NCBI RefSeq assembly: GCF_007859655.1
Contig: NZ_CP042304.1
Location: 1 to 64,000 of the forward strand
Direction of reading: 5' to 3'
DNA from: Devosia ginsengisoli
Lineage (GTDB): Bacteria; Pseudomonadota; Alphaproteobacteria; Rhizobiales; Devosiaceae
Length of the DNA: 64,000 nt
The notes below the pieces were generated by a model. That model was not told the DNA's origin. It ran no database searches and saw nothing but the letters and a program-made list of their open reading frames with translations. Position numbers and translations under genes: made by a program. Shown piece after piece: positions 10,565 to 20,317 of this stretch; the stretch's first letter is position 1; each line of letters begins with the position of its first letter.

Positions 10565-10728
10565 CTTCCTCCCCTGTTGAAGTCTGTGTTCTTGCGCCGT
10601 CGGCATTGCCGCGTCCGCTTTGCGCCATCCCTAACCCCCTTGCGACCCTTCCGACAATCCAATCCATCTTCAAAACGCCGCTTTCATTTACGCTCGCTAG
10701 GGCTTCTTCCTGGGTTTGAGGCTTCGCG

Positions 10729-12586
10729 ATGGTTCCTGGCGACACCGGACTGCTGTTGCGTCTCCAGACGGAAGTGCTGGAGGCGGTCGCCTGCGGGGAG
10801 CCATTGGTGGCGGTGGCCGATCTGCTATGCCGTCCGGCGCCGGGGCGCTGGCGCCCGGCGTCGTCTGCACCATTCTTTCGGTCGATGCCGACGGCACCCC
10901 TGCATCCACTGGCGCTGCCCCAGCCTGCCGCTGGCCTCTTCCAGCGCCATCGATGGCCTGGCGATCGGCCCGCAAAGCGGCTCCTGCGGCTCGGCGGCCT
11001 TCCGCAACGAGCCGGTCATCGTCACCGATATCGGCCGCGACCCGCTCTGGGAATGATTATCGCGGCCTGGTCGAGCCGCTTGGCCTGCGCGCCTGCTGGT
11101 CCAGCCCCATCAGCGACCATGATGGGCGGGTGGGATCGCCACGTTCGCCTTCTACTACCGCACCTGTCGCGGCCCCGATGCGCTGGAGCGCAGCATCGTG
11201 CAGACCTGCGTGCATCTCTGCGCCATCGCCATCGCCCATGAAGCAGAGGTGCGCCAGCGCAATCATCGCCTGGCCTATTTTCGATGCGCTGACCGGCCTG
11301 CCCCATCGCGGACCATTTCAACGAATTGCTCGATCGCTCCATCGGCATGGCCGAGCCCTTCGGGCTGCTGCTGGTCGATATCGACCACCTCAAGCTGGTC
11401 AATGACACGGTGGGCCATGTCTTCGGCGACCGGCTGATCGGCGCCGTGGCGGCGCGCATCGCCGATTGCCACCCCTCGCTCACCGCCTGCCGCCTGGGCG
11501 GCGACGAATTCGCCGTGCTGGTGGCCGATTGCCGCTGACGATGCCGCCCTGCAGGATGCCGCCAGCCGCATGCTCGCGGCCGTGCGCGGCTTGGTCCAGG
11601 TCGGCGACCAGACCATCGATCCGCATCAATACCATTGGCGGCGCCCTGTTCGGCCCCGACGGTACCGATGGTCCCGCGCTCAGCCAGAATGCCGATTTCG
11701 CGCTCTACCATGGAAGCAAGGCGCGGCGGCTATGTCCGCTTTGCGCCCGGCCTGCGCACCTCCATGCTGGAGCGCGCGACCATGGTGCGATCGGTCGATT
11801 CCGCTTTGGCCGAAAAGCGCATGATCGTCCATTACCAGCCCATCGTCCGGCTCGATACGGCCGAGATTGTCGGGCTTCGAGGCCTTGGCGCGCATGCGCA
11901 TGCCAGACGGGCGCATTGCCGCGGCCGGCGGAATCCATGCCGCCATGGCCGATCCGCGCATCGCCTGGCAGTTGACCGGCCAGATGCTGACCCAGATCGC
12001 CGCGGATATCCGCCACTGGCTCGATCTCGGCATTGTCTTCCAGCATGTCGGCGTCAACGTCACCACAGGCGATTTCCAGCGCGGCGACCTCGAAAAACCC
12101 GCATCGTCGAGACCTTCCGAGCGAGCGGGCGTCGACCTCAAGCATATCGTGCTCGAGGTCAATGAAGCGGTCTATGTCGGCGGCAATGACCAGATGGTGC
12201 CCCATGCCGTCAGCGCCTGCGCCAGCGGGGGCCTCTTGGTCGCGCTTGACGATTTCGGCACCGGCTTTGCCTCGCTCACCCACCTGCTGAGCTTTCCCGT
12301 CGATATTATCAGATCGACCGCTCTTTCGTCGCCCGCCTCGGTAGCGACCGGGCCAGCGATGTCGTGGTCGGCTCCATCATCGACATCGCCCGCAAGCTCG
12401 ATATGAAGCTGGTGGCCGGGGGCATCGAGACGCCGGAACAGGCGCGCATCCTCAGCGAACTCCGGCTGCGTCATGGGGCAGGGCTATCTCTATGCCTGCC
12501 CCGCCCTCGCGAGGACGATTACCACCCGCCTGCTGTCGCTCTTCGCCCAGAAATTCGACGCCACCGGCGCCCGCCGCTCCGCCTGA
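10729..12586 (+). CDS. GAF-like / GGDEF / EAL cyclic-di-GMP protein, frameshifted
   Basis: Corrected product is ~615 residues. Residues ~1-165 look like a GAF-type sensor (CTILSVDADGTLHPLAAPSL, GSCGSAAFRNEPVIVTDIG). The GGDEF domain (~170-330) has FDALTGLPNRDHF, DIDHLKLVND and an intact GGDEF in RLGGDEFAVLV, with no RxxD inhibitory site. The EAL domain (~345-590) has VHYQPIV, GFEALARM and LDDFGTGFASLTHLLSFPVD, with KIDRSFV after correction. The usual AEGVET reads AGGIET. Diguanylate cyclase and c-di-GMP phosphodiesterase activities are possible, but the second is doubtful. It probably stands alone, read away from tRNA-Phe. Confidence 0.82.
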
Positions 12587-12748
12587 GCGCCGTTGCATTG
12601 TTCGCCCGCTGGCGCAATCTGGGCGAAGTATCCGACTGGACCAAAGTCGCATGGCGTCCCGCGCCGCGTGACAGGACGGTGACAGGGACGCCGCCTATTC
12701 TCCCCGTCACGAACGCAATGACGTTCTGGATATGACATGGGAGGACTT

Positions 12749-13694
12749 ATGAACAAGCTGCTCTTGGCCGCGCTGATTTCTGGCGCAATGGCTGTTCCCG
12801 CTTTCGCTGCCGATTACACCATCATGGCCCCCGCTGCCCCTGGCGGCGGCTGGGACCAGACGGCCCGCTCCATGCGGGAGGCTCTCCAGGCCGACGGCAT
12901 TTCGGGCAATGTGCAGGTCACCAACGTACCGGGCGCCGGCGGCACGATCGGCCTCGCCCAGTTCGTCAACGAATCGAACGGCAACCCCAATGCCCTGATC
13001 GTCGGCGGCTGTGTGATGGTCGGCGCTATCCTGACCAACGCATCGCCGGTCACGCTCGACATGGTCACGCCCATTGCCCGCCTCACCGGCGAGGCCGTGG
13101 TCGTCGTCGTGCCGGCCTCGTCCGAGCTGCAGACCATGGCTGATCTCGTCGCCAAGCTGAAGGCTGATCCGGGCTCCGTGGCCTGGGCTGGCGGTTCTGC
13201 CGGTGGCGCCGACCACATCACGGCCGGCCTCATCGCCAAGACCGTGGGTGTCGATCCCACCCAGGTCAACTACATCGCCTATTCCGGCGGTGGCGAAGCG
13301 CTTGCCGCCCCTGCTGGGCGGCCAGGTGACGGCCGGTGTCTCGGGCTATTCCGAGTTTGCCGGCCAGATCGAGGCGGGCGAACTGCGCCTGCTGGCCGTG
13401 TCCAGCGATGAGCGCATTCCGGGCGTCGATGCCCCGACCCTGCGTGAAGCCGGCGTCGACATGGCGCTGCAGAACTGGCGCATGGTTGCTGCCGCCCCCG
13501 GCATCACCGACGAGCAGAAGGCCGCCATCACCGCCGATATCGAAAAGATGGTGAACTCGGACTCCTGGAAGGCGACGCTCGAAACCAAGGGCTGGGTCAA
13601 CACCTATCTGGCTGGCGACGACTTCGCTGCCCAGCTCGCCGCCGATACCGAGGCGACCGAAGCCATCCTGAAAGACATTGGCCTGGTTCAATGA
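12749..13694 (+). CDS. tctC: Tripartite tricarboxylate transporter substrate-binding protein TctC
   Basis: ATG 12749 follows GGGAGGACTT. A signal peptide ends near PAFA, then [19 protein letters not shown], the hallmark of the Bug/TctC family of periplasmic binders. Further family features: [47 protein letters not shown], and a C-terminal [13 protein letters not shown] region. Length ~314 residues. One extra C near 13312 shifts the frame. It overlaps tctB by 4 bp (ATGA). The likely cargo is a di- or tricarboxylate such as citrate. The exact ligand cannot be read from the sequence. Confidence 0.88.
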
Positions 13695-14178
13695 GTTCAG
13701 GTGAACCCAGCCTTCTCGCGCCGCCCCGATGGCGGCGCCTTGTCATAGCGGCCATCCTTGCCGCCATTGCCGCCGTCATCATCTGGCAGACCAGCCAGAT
13801 GCGGTGCTGGTCCCGGCCAGGCCAGGGTTGGCCCCACGGTGTTCCCCTACATCATCGCCGGCGGCCTGTTGCTGCTCTGTCGGCCGGCACGGTCGTGTCG
13901 GCCTTGCGCCATGGTTTCCCGACCCGCTCCGACGACAATTTCGTCCCCATTATGTGGATCGTCGGTGGCCTCGTCGCCCAGCCCTGCTGCTCTCGACGGC
14001 TGGCTTTTCCATCGCCACCGGCGTGCTCTTTGCCTTCACGGCCAAGGGTTTCGGCCGCGGCCCGCTATGGAAGACCATCCCCATAGGCGCGCTTTTCGCC
14101 TTTCTCGTCTGGCTAGCCTTCGTCAAGGGCCTGCAGCTCTCGCTGCCCTCGGGTCCCCTCGAACGCCTTATTCCCTGA
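13691..14178 (+). CDS. tctB: Tripartite tricarboxylate transporter small membrane subunit TctB
   Basis: Starts inside the tctC stop. Corrected sequence has four hydrophobic segments ([62 protein letters not shown]) with [12 protein letters not shown], the conserved small-subunit motif, and ends [11 protein letters not shown]. About 160 residues. Indels near 13805 and 13985 break the frame. The small TctB subunit works with TctA in the inner membrane. Confidence 0.82.
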
Positions 14179-14191
14179 TCGGAAGTCGCAG

Positions 14192-15743
14192 ATGGATACT
14201 TTCGGACTTCTCGCCCAGGGCCGTCGTCGCCGCGCTCCAGTGGCAGAACCTCATTTATGCGCTGATCGGCGTGACCCTGGGCCGCCGTCGGCGTGCTGCC
14301 CGGCATCGGCCCGGCGCTGACCGTGGCTTTGTTGCTGCCGGTCACCTACAAGCTCGATCCGGCCGGCTCGCTCATCATGTTCGCCGGCATCTATTACGGC
14401 GGCATGTATGGCGGCTCGACCACCTCCATCCTGCTCAATACGCCCGGTGAATCGGCTTTCGATCGTCACCGCGCTCGAGGGCAACAAGATGGCCCGCCAG
14501 GGGCAGGGGTGGTCCGGCGCTCGCCACCGCCGCCATCGGCTCCTTCGTCGCCGGGCTCATCGCCACGCTGGCCTTGGCCTTCGTCGCTCCTCTGGGTGGT
14601 GAAATTCGCGCTGGCCTTCGGCCCGGCCGAATATTTCGCGCTGATGGTGCTGGCCTTCATCACCGTCTCGGCGGCCTTCGGCGACTCTGCCCTGCGCGGC
14701 CTCACCGCCTTGTTCATCGGCCTGGGCCTGGGCATTATCGGCATCGACCTGCAGACCGGCCAGGCCCGCATGGCCTTCGGCATCCCTGACCTGCTCGACG
14801 GCATCGAGGTGACCACTTTGGCCGTGGCGCTGTTCGCCATCGGGGAAACCCTCAAAATGGCCGCCGACCGCACCGCGGTGGATGACGAGGTCATCGCCGT
14901 CAAAGGCCTCGGTGTGGATGACCAAGGAAGACTGGAAGCGCAGCTGGCTACCCTGGTTGCGCGGCACGGCTGTCGGCTTTCCCATCGGCGCCATGCCGGC
15001 CGGCGGCGCCGATGTCGCCAGCTTCCTCAGCTACAGCACCGAAAAGACCTTCGCCAAGAATCCCGAAGAGTTTCGGCAATGGCGCCATCGAAGGCGTCGC
15101 CGGCCCGGAGGCCGCCAATAACGCCTCGGCTGCCGGTACCTTGGTGCCGCTGCTGACGCTGGGCCTGCCCACCACGGCTACGGCGGCCATCATGCTGGCC
15201 GGCTTCCAGCAATTCGGCCTGCAGCCTGGCCCGCTGCTCTTCGTCAACAATGCACAACTGGTCTGGGCGCTCATCGCCAGCCTGCTCGTCGCCAACCTGA
15301 TGCTGATCGTGCTCAACCTGCCGCTGATCGGGCTGTGGGTGAAGCTGCTGACCATTCCCAAGCCCTGGCTCTATGGCGGCATCCTGGTCTTCGCCACTTT
15401 GGGCACGCTCGGGGCCAATGGCGCCATGTCGGCCATCTGGGGCCGATCAGCTTCTCGTTCGAGCTGATGCTGCTGCTGGCCTTCGGCATATTGGGTTACC
15501 TGCTGCGCCGCTTCGACTACCCAATCGCGCCTGTTGTCGTCGGTCTCATTCTCGGCCCCATGGCCGAGCAGCAGCTGCGCCGGGCGCTGGCCATCAGCCA
15601 GGGCGATCCCATCGTGCTCTTCCACTCGCCCATCGCCATCACGCTCTATGTGCTGGCGGCGGCGGCCGTGCTGGTGCCGCTCTGGTTCCGCCTGCGCGGC
15701 AAGGGGAGACGTATTGAGCCAGCTGGCCAGCGACGAAGACTAG
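14192..15743 (+). CDS. tctA: Tripartite tricarboxylate transporter large membrane subunit TctA
   Basis: Corrected protein ~505 residues with ~12 hydrophobic segments. Family signatures: [94 protein letters not shown] and [17 protein letters not shown]. It is the sodium- or proton-coupled permease of the Tct system. Starts 13 bp after tctB and ends at TAG 15741-15743. Frameshifts near 14280, 14455, 14510, 14925, 15070 and 15440. A strong terminator follows. Confidence 0.86.
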
Positions 15744-15772
15744 CCGCCGAAATCTGTGGACGCAGACAAGAC

Positions 15773-15812
15773 AGAAAGCCCGGATGCCCATTCAAGGGCA
15801 TCCGGGCTTTCT
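15773..15812. terminator. Strong terminator hairpin after tctA
   Basis: A 17-bp perfect stem (AGAAAGCCCGGATGCCC and its complement) closes a 6-nt loop ATTCAA. With A-rich left and T-containing right ends it can work in both directions, ending tctCBA and the leftward small gene at 15871. Confidence 0.85.
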
Positions 15813-15870
15813 CACATTCGATCGACCACTCGGCGCAGCGCGGAGGGAGGAGCGCTTCGCCAGGGAGACT

Positions 15871-16042
15871 TTAGAGCTTGCCGATCGAACGGAAAGCGTC
15901 GGGATCGATCCCCAGGGTCTTGAGGTGCTTGGCCTTGGGCATCCGCCCGGCCTCGACCGCGTTCGAGACGGCAGCGGCGCTGCCGAACAACGTCAACGAC
16001 GTTACCAAGGGTCGCAAAGAAATTCTTGCGTGGGTTGCTCAT
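15871..16042 (-). CDS. Small conserved protein of unknown function, single frameshift
   Basis: Read from ATG 16042 as MSNPRKNFFATLGNVV and, after removal of one extra base near 15998, TLFGSAAAVSNAVEAGRMP, KAKHLKTLGIDPDAFRSIGKL, stop TAA 15871-15873. About 56 residues: basic start, an Ala/Val-rich amphipathic middle and a conserved-looking tail. A GC-rich terminator shared with tctA lies just downstream. I do not recognise a named family. The smooth continuation across the shift and the good codon pattern argue for a real gene. Confidence 0.6.
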
Positions 16043-16388
16043 TTTGCCAGTTCCTCTCAAGACCGGGCCGAATTGCCGGGTCGCTTTCATGAGTTGACAG
16101 ATGGGCTCTCCCCGCCGTTTCCGCTAGGCCACAAAGGTCAAGCCAGCCATGCGTTTCATGCAATTAAGGGGCTGGTAAGCATGAAATGGCGCGAAATTCG
16201 GCTGAATCGCTCAGACAAAGGTCTCATTCATGTGTCCAGCGCATGGCTGGCATGGCATAGACCAATCGCACGCTGCTGAAAACTGGAGCGCGGCTGGGGT
16301 AACATAATGCCACAAGCGCGAGCTGTTCCTCCCCCCTATCAGGGGGAGGCTAGGAGGGGTATCCGCCAAGATTCTTCCGGCCGCATCC
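16043..16388. other. Non-coding stretch with a short repeat
   Basis: No gene seen. It should contain the promoter of the leftward small gene. At 16326-16353 there is a CCCCTATCAGGGGGAGGCTAG sequence almost identical to one at 235-260 near the window start (CCCCTACCAGGGGAGGCTAG), a small palindromic dispersed repeat placed downstream of genes. Confidence 0.5.
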
Positions 16389-17468
16389 TCACGGCTTGGG
16401 CGAAACGATCTCGCCCCAGCTATCGAGGAACCGCTTCCGGCGCTGCTGGTCCAGCGACACCATCAGCGCCGGCCCCAGCGGAATGGGTTGGATCACCCCG
16501 CGCCCGCGCGCCGCAATGGCCTCGCTGGTCCACTCGCCGCTGGCGCCCGCCACCACCGAGCCCAAAGCCGTCTGTCCTGCCGCAATGGCTTGCCCCGCCG
16601 GCGACAGCGCGAAATCCACGAAAGCCCGTCCCAGGTCGGGGTAGGGCGCATTGCGCGGGATCAGCATGGCGCGCGTCAGCACCAGCACATAATCATCGGG
16701 CACCACGATTTCGATATTGGCGCCACCAGCCTTGCGCGCAAAGGCATAGGAGCCCAGCACATTATAGCCCAGCGCCAGCGACCCGTCGGCCACGCCATTG
16801 AGAATGGCCGGGCTCGACCCCGAAAACACCGCGCCCACCCGCCCGAACGCTGCCGCCAGCCGCCAGAAGTTGGACGAGATCACCTGGTCCTGCGACGCCA
16901 GCAGATAGCCCACGCCCGATTGGGCGATATCATAGGTGGCGATGGCGCCGCGAAACCGCTCGGTCTGCGTTTCCAGCATTTCTGCCAGCGTCAGATGCGT
17001 GCGCGGCACTTCGGCAGCGCTGACCCGGTCGGGATTGTAGATGATCACGGCCGGCTCGAAGGTGAAGCCGAACACTTCATTGCGCCAATGCGCCCATTCC
17101 GGCAGGTCGCCGAGAAACGGGCTGTCATAGGCCGTGGCATAGCCGTCATTGGCCAGCCTGATCACCAGGTCCGAGGCCGAACTGATCAGCAGGTCGGGCT
17201 TCGGCACCATGTCGCCGGCCAGGAACCGCTCATACATGGGCAGCGAATCCTGCTCGTCATATTCCACGGTCACATCAGGGTGCAGCGCCTGGAAGCCGGC
17301 GATGAATTCGGCAAACAGTGGCGTATCGGTCGTGCCGACAATGGTGAGCACCGTGGCTGAACTGCCATCGGGCGCCGGATAGGTCGAGGATATGGCTTTT
17401 GCCGGGTGGATATCCACCAGCAGCAGGCACAGCACCAGCGCCGAGAGGCTTCCAAGCGCCCGCCGCAT
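16389..17468 (-). CDS. Periplasmic solute-binding protein, in frame with the upstream sensor kinase
   Basis: ATG 17466-17468 with RBS GGTGGAG gives MRRALGSLSALVLC, a hydrophobic signal segment ending near HPAKA, then a 359-residue type-2 binding protein: VGTTDTPLFAEFIAGFQALHP, DLLISSASDLVIRLANDGYA, FTFEPAVIIYNPDRV, LASQDQVISSN and GYNVLGSYAFARKAG. This fold binds small anions, sugars or iron complexes. No transporter genes accompany it. It follows the histidine kinase gene with no stop codon in between, so it is either a sensing partner of the kinase or literally its C-terminal domain. Confidence 0.75.
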   Translation of the reverse strand: MRRALGSLSALVLCLLLVDIHPAKAISSTYPAPDGSSATVLTIVGTTDTPLFAEFIAGFQALHPDVTVEYDEQDSLPMYERFLAGDMVPKPDLLISSASDLVIRLANDGYATAYDSPFLGDLPEWAHWRNEVFGFTFEPAVIIYNPDRVSAAEVPRTHLTLAEMLETQTERFRGAIATYDIAQSGVGYLLASQDQVISSNFWRLAAAFGRVGAVFSGSSPAILNGVADGSLALGYNVLGSYAFARKAGGANIEIVVPDDYVLVLTRAMLIPRNAPYPDLGRAFVDFALSPAGQAIAAGQTALGSVVAGASGEWTSEAIAARGRGVIQPIPLGPALMVSLDQQRRKRFLDSWGEIVSPKP

Positions 17469-18873
17469 CTGCTCCACCTTGGGGTTTCGTCCCACCAGCG
17501 GCAGGTCGATTTCTACCACCAGGCCACCGCCCGCCCGGTCTTCCAGCCGCAGCGCGCCGCGATGCGCCTCCACCACCCGCCGGACGATGGACAGGCCCAG
17601 CCCCGAACCGGCCCGCGCCCCGCTCGCCGCGCCGCGCTTGAACCGTTCCAGCACCAGCGGCTTTTCCGCCTCGGCAATGCCCGGCCCCCGGTCGCGCACC
17701 GCCATGGTCATCATGCCCTCGCTCATGCTGCCGCCGATTTCCACCGCGCCGTCCGAATAGACCAACGCATTGTCCACCACATTGCGCACCATCTCGCGCA
17801 GCGCCACCCGGTCCCCACGGATCGGCGCCCCCGCCACCGCCTCGGGCAGGCTGACCACCAGCCGCCCCGCCTGGTCGGGGTCGAGCCGCTGCCGCACATC
17901 CTCCACCACGGCGCCGAACGCCGTCGTGTCCGTCTCCCTGGTTTTCCAGCCGGTGCGAAATCGTCGCTTCCATCAGCAATTGGCTCACCAACTGGCTGGC
18001 CTGCACCGCCCCCTGATGGATACGGCCCACCCGCGCCCGCAAGGCCTCGGGGTCCTGCTCATCCATCGCCACCTCGGCTTGTGCCCGCAGCGAGGCCAGT
18101 GGCGTGCGCACCTCATGCGCCGCCTCGGCCACCAGCCCGGTCACCCGCTCCATGGCGCTGCCCAGCCGCGCCATGAAGGCATTGAGGCCGGAGACGAGAT
18201 GGCTCACCTCCACCGGGACTGGCACATCCACGGGGCTGAGATCATCCGGCGCCCGCCCGCGCAATTCCTGCTCGAGCTGGTAGAGCGGCGCAAACATGCG
18301 CCCGATGCCGAACCACACCAGTGCCACCGCCAGCAGCGTCAGCGCGATGACGGGCACGATGGCATTGGAGAGAATTTCCCAGGCCAGCGCCTCGCGCTCG
18401 CTCTGCGTCTCGGCCACATGGATGGTCACCCAATCCGCGTCACCGCCCGACGAGGTCAGCCGCCCCACGCTCGCCACCCGTACCAGCTCCCCGCGATAGG
18501 TCGTATCGGCAAAAACCGGCCCTGCCGATGTCATTTCCGGCAGCTCGGCCGAGAGGTCCGCATAGCCCGTCACCGCCCGCCCGCTCGGGTCTTCCACGGC
18601 ATAGAACACCCGGTCCCGCCCCGAAAACATGCCGAACGAGGCAAAGGGCAATTCGACGATAACAGTGTCGTCCTCTACCTGCACCGCGCCGGCAATGGTC
18701 AGCGCCGACGCCGCCAGCAGCCGGTCGAACGCCCGATCCGCCGCCCGCTCTGCATAGTCGCGAATGAACACGATCAACACCACCGCCGCGCCCAGCAGCA
18801 ATGCCAGCGCTAGCGCCACGATGCGTCGGCGGATGGAGAAGGATTTAGGGGCAGGGGCGGCCGGATTGGTCAT
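17469..18873 (-). CDS. TctE-like sensor histidine kinase, one frameshift, no own stop codon
   Basis: ATG 18873 gives MTNPAAPAPKSF. One TM helix (IVALALALLLGAAVVLIVFI), then a periplasmic 2CSK_N-type domain (DRLLAASALTIAGAVQVEDD, VFYAVEDPSGRAVTGYADL), a second TM, a HAMP-like linker (MFAPLYQLEQELRGR), H-box AAHEVRTPLASL, N-box MVRNVVDNALVYS, G1 DRGPGIAEAEK and G2 GSGLGLSIVRR. All kinase motifs are intact. An extra C at ~17940 shifts the frame in ENRETDTTAFG. After VVEIDLPLVGRNPKVEQ the frame runs straight into the binding protein. It pairs with the response regulator at 19099-19770. Confidence 0.8.
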
Positions 18874-18900
18874 GGCACGATGTCGCCACACCCACCGGCT

Positions 18901-19070
18901 TCACCCTCCCCCTTGAGGGGGAGGGAGAGGAGATAGGACTTAGCCCTTGCTAAGTCCGTGATCGAGCCGGGAGGGGGTATGGTTCCGCGAGTCCGATGCG
19001 TGTGACTCCACCCCCTCCCGAGCGCCGCTAGGCGCTGCGCTTGCCCTCCCCCCCTCAAGGGGGAGGGTGA
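18901..19070. repeat. Long inverted repeat between kinase and regulator genes
   Basis: Outer arms TCACCCTCCCCCTTGAGG and its near-complement CCTCAAGGGGGAGGGTGA frame ~115 bp of partly palindromic sequence. It belongs to the CTCCCC/GGGGAG class of intergenic elements that recur in this window. It separates the response regulator gene from the kinase gene, so it may attenuate readthrough within the pair. Confidence 0.65.
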
Positions 19071-19098
19071 CATCGAGGTTGTGGCGCAATGGAGCGAA

Positions 19099-19770
19099 CT
19101 ACCCATGCGGCGCCCGCACCACATAACCCACGCCGCGCACGGTCCCGATCTCGATATTGGCCGCTTCCAGCTTCTTGCGCAGCCGCGAGATATGCAGCTC
19201 CAGCGCATTGACCGAAACCGCCTCGTCGAAATTAAACAACTGGTTCATCAGCCGCTCCTTGGGCACCACCTTGCCGGCATTGGTGACCAGGATTTCCAGC
19301 AGGCGGAATTCGCGCCGCCCCAGCTCCAGCGAGCGCCCCTCGACGCTGGCATTGAGCCCCGCCAGGTCCATTTCGAGATTGCCCACGCCCAGCGTGCTGG
19401 TCGTCTGCCCGCCCGTCCGCCGAATCAATGCGCGCAGCCGTGCTTCGAGCTCCCGCAGGTCAAACGGCTTGACCAGATAGTCGTCCGCCCCGAGATCGAG
19501 CAGGCTCACCTTGTCGTCGATTTCCGAGCGCGCGGTGATGACAAGAATCGGCGCATTGAACTTGTGCCGCCGCAGCTCGGCGATGAGGCTGATGCCGTCG
19601 CGATTGGGCAGCATCAGGTCCAGCGCCACCGCGTCGAAATCGTCGCCCTCGGCGGCCGACACCACGTCATTGCCGTCCTTGACCCATTCCACGGAATGGC
19701 CGGCGCTGCGCAGGCGTTTCTCGATCGCCTCGCCCAGGTCTTCATTGTCTTCAACAAGCAGGATTCGCAT
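19099..19770 (-). CDS. OmpR-family response regulator (TctD-like)
   Basis: 223 residues. The receiver domain (1-115) has the acidic pair VEDN, phospho-acceptor Asp in ALDLMLPNRDG, the T/S in VITARS and the K in LVKPF. The winged-helix domain (~130-220) has LELGRREFRLLEIL, VSVNALELHISRLRKKLE and GTVRGVGYVV, the OmpR/PhoB DNA-binding fold. It lies directly upstream of the TctE-like kinase and 3.4 kb from tctCBA, so control of tricarboxylate uptake, as by TctD elsewhere, is a reasonable inference. Confidence 0.88.
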   Translation of the reverse strand: MRILLVEDNEDLGEAIEKRLRSAGHSVEWVKDGNDVVSAAEGDDFDAVALDLMLPNRDGISLIAELRRHKFNAPILVITARSEIDDKVSLLDLGADDYLVKPFDLRELEARLRALIRRTGGQTTSTLGVGNLEMDLAGLNASVEGRSLELGRREFRLLEILVTNAGKVVPKERLMNQLFNFDEAVSVNALELHISRLRKKLEAANIEIGTVRGVGYVVRAPHG

Positions 19771-19836
19771 CGGCGCCGGTCTTCCCCTCGGCGCACACTA
19801 GAACCGATTTATCTCTGGGTCATCCTATCTCCCCAG

Positions 19837-19917
19837 GTCATTCCCGCGAAAGCGGGAACCTCTGTTTCTCTATCGGCACCATAGCAAACGGAGGTTCCCG
19901 CTTTCGCGGGAATGACA
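19837..19917. repeat. Inverted repeat, GTCATTCCCGCGAAAGCGGG type
   Basis: Left arm 19837-19867 and right arm 19886-19916 are ~31 bp and complementary with one mismatch, and each arm itself contains the hairpin CCCGCGAAAGCGGG. The 18-bp spacer is unrelated. Lies between the response regulator gene and a small membrane protein gene. Confidence 0.75.
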
Positions 19918-19934
19918 CCGTGGACGTTGGGAAT

Positions 19935-20102
19935 TCAGAGCAGAGTGGTCATCATGGTTGCGGCCACCGCCACGATGCCGAAGGCCGCGATCCCTGCTGC
20001 CATCAGCATCACCTGCACGCGCTGCATATAGCCGGTGGCCCGCGCCTGCTGCCGTGCCGCCGCCAGCACGCTTTCCGCCTCGTCGCCCTCGATATGGACC
20101 AT
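19935..20102 (-). CDS. Small single-span membrane protein, unknown function
   Basis: 55 residues from ATG 20102 (RBS GAGGGG 8-9 bp upstream; a GTG at 20111 is also in frame): MVHIEGDEAESVLAAARQQA, a basic/aromatic middle RATGYMQRVQVML, then a hydrophobic helix MAAGIAAFGIVAVAATMMTT. Stop TGA 19935-19937. Only one predicted helix, N-terminal half probably cytoplasmic. Good RBS and codon use support a real gene. No family recognised. Confidence 0.6.
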   Translation of the reverse strand: MVHIEGDEAESVLAAARQQARATGYMQRVQVMLMAAGIAAFGIVAVAATMMTTLL

Positions 20103-20317
20103 TTTGATCACCCCTCAGCCGCCGGTCGAGCCGACCTTGTATGCGCCTTGGGCAGCCGCGTTCGCGCTGTTTCTCACCCGCCAGAGCAGGGTAGCCCCGC
20201 GCCTCGCCGCGACGAACGGGATCCTTGTACTGCGGTTAATTTACATAAAATGCGACAGGCTTCAGTCTTGTATGGAAGATGATTGATCTGTCCCGCGCTT
20301 CGTGGCAAAACCGCGCC

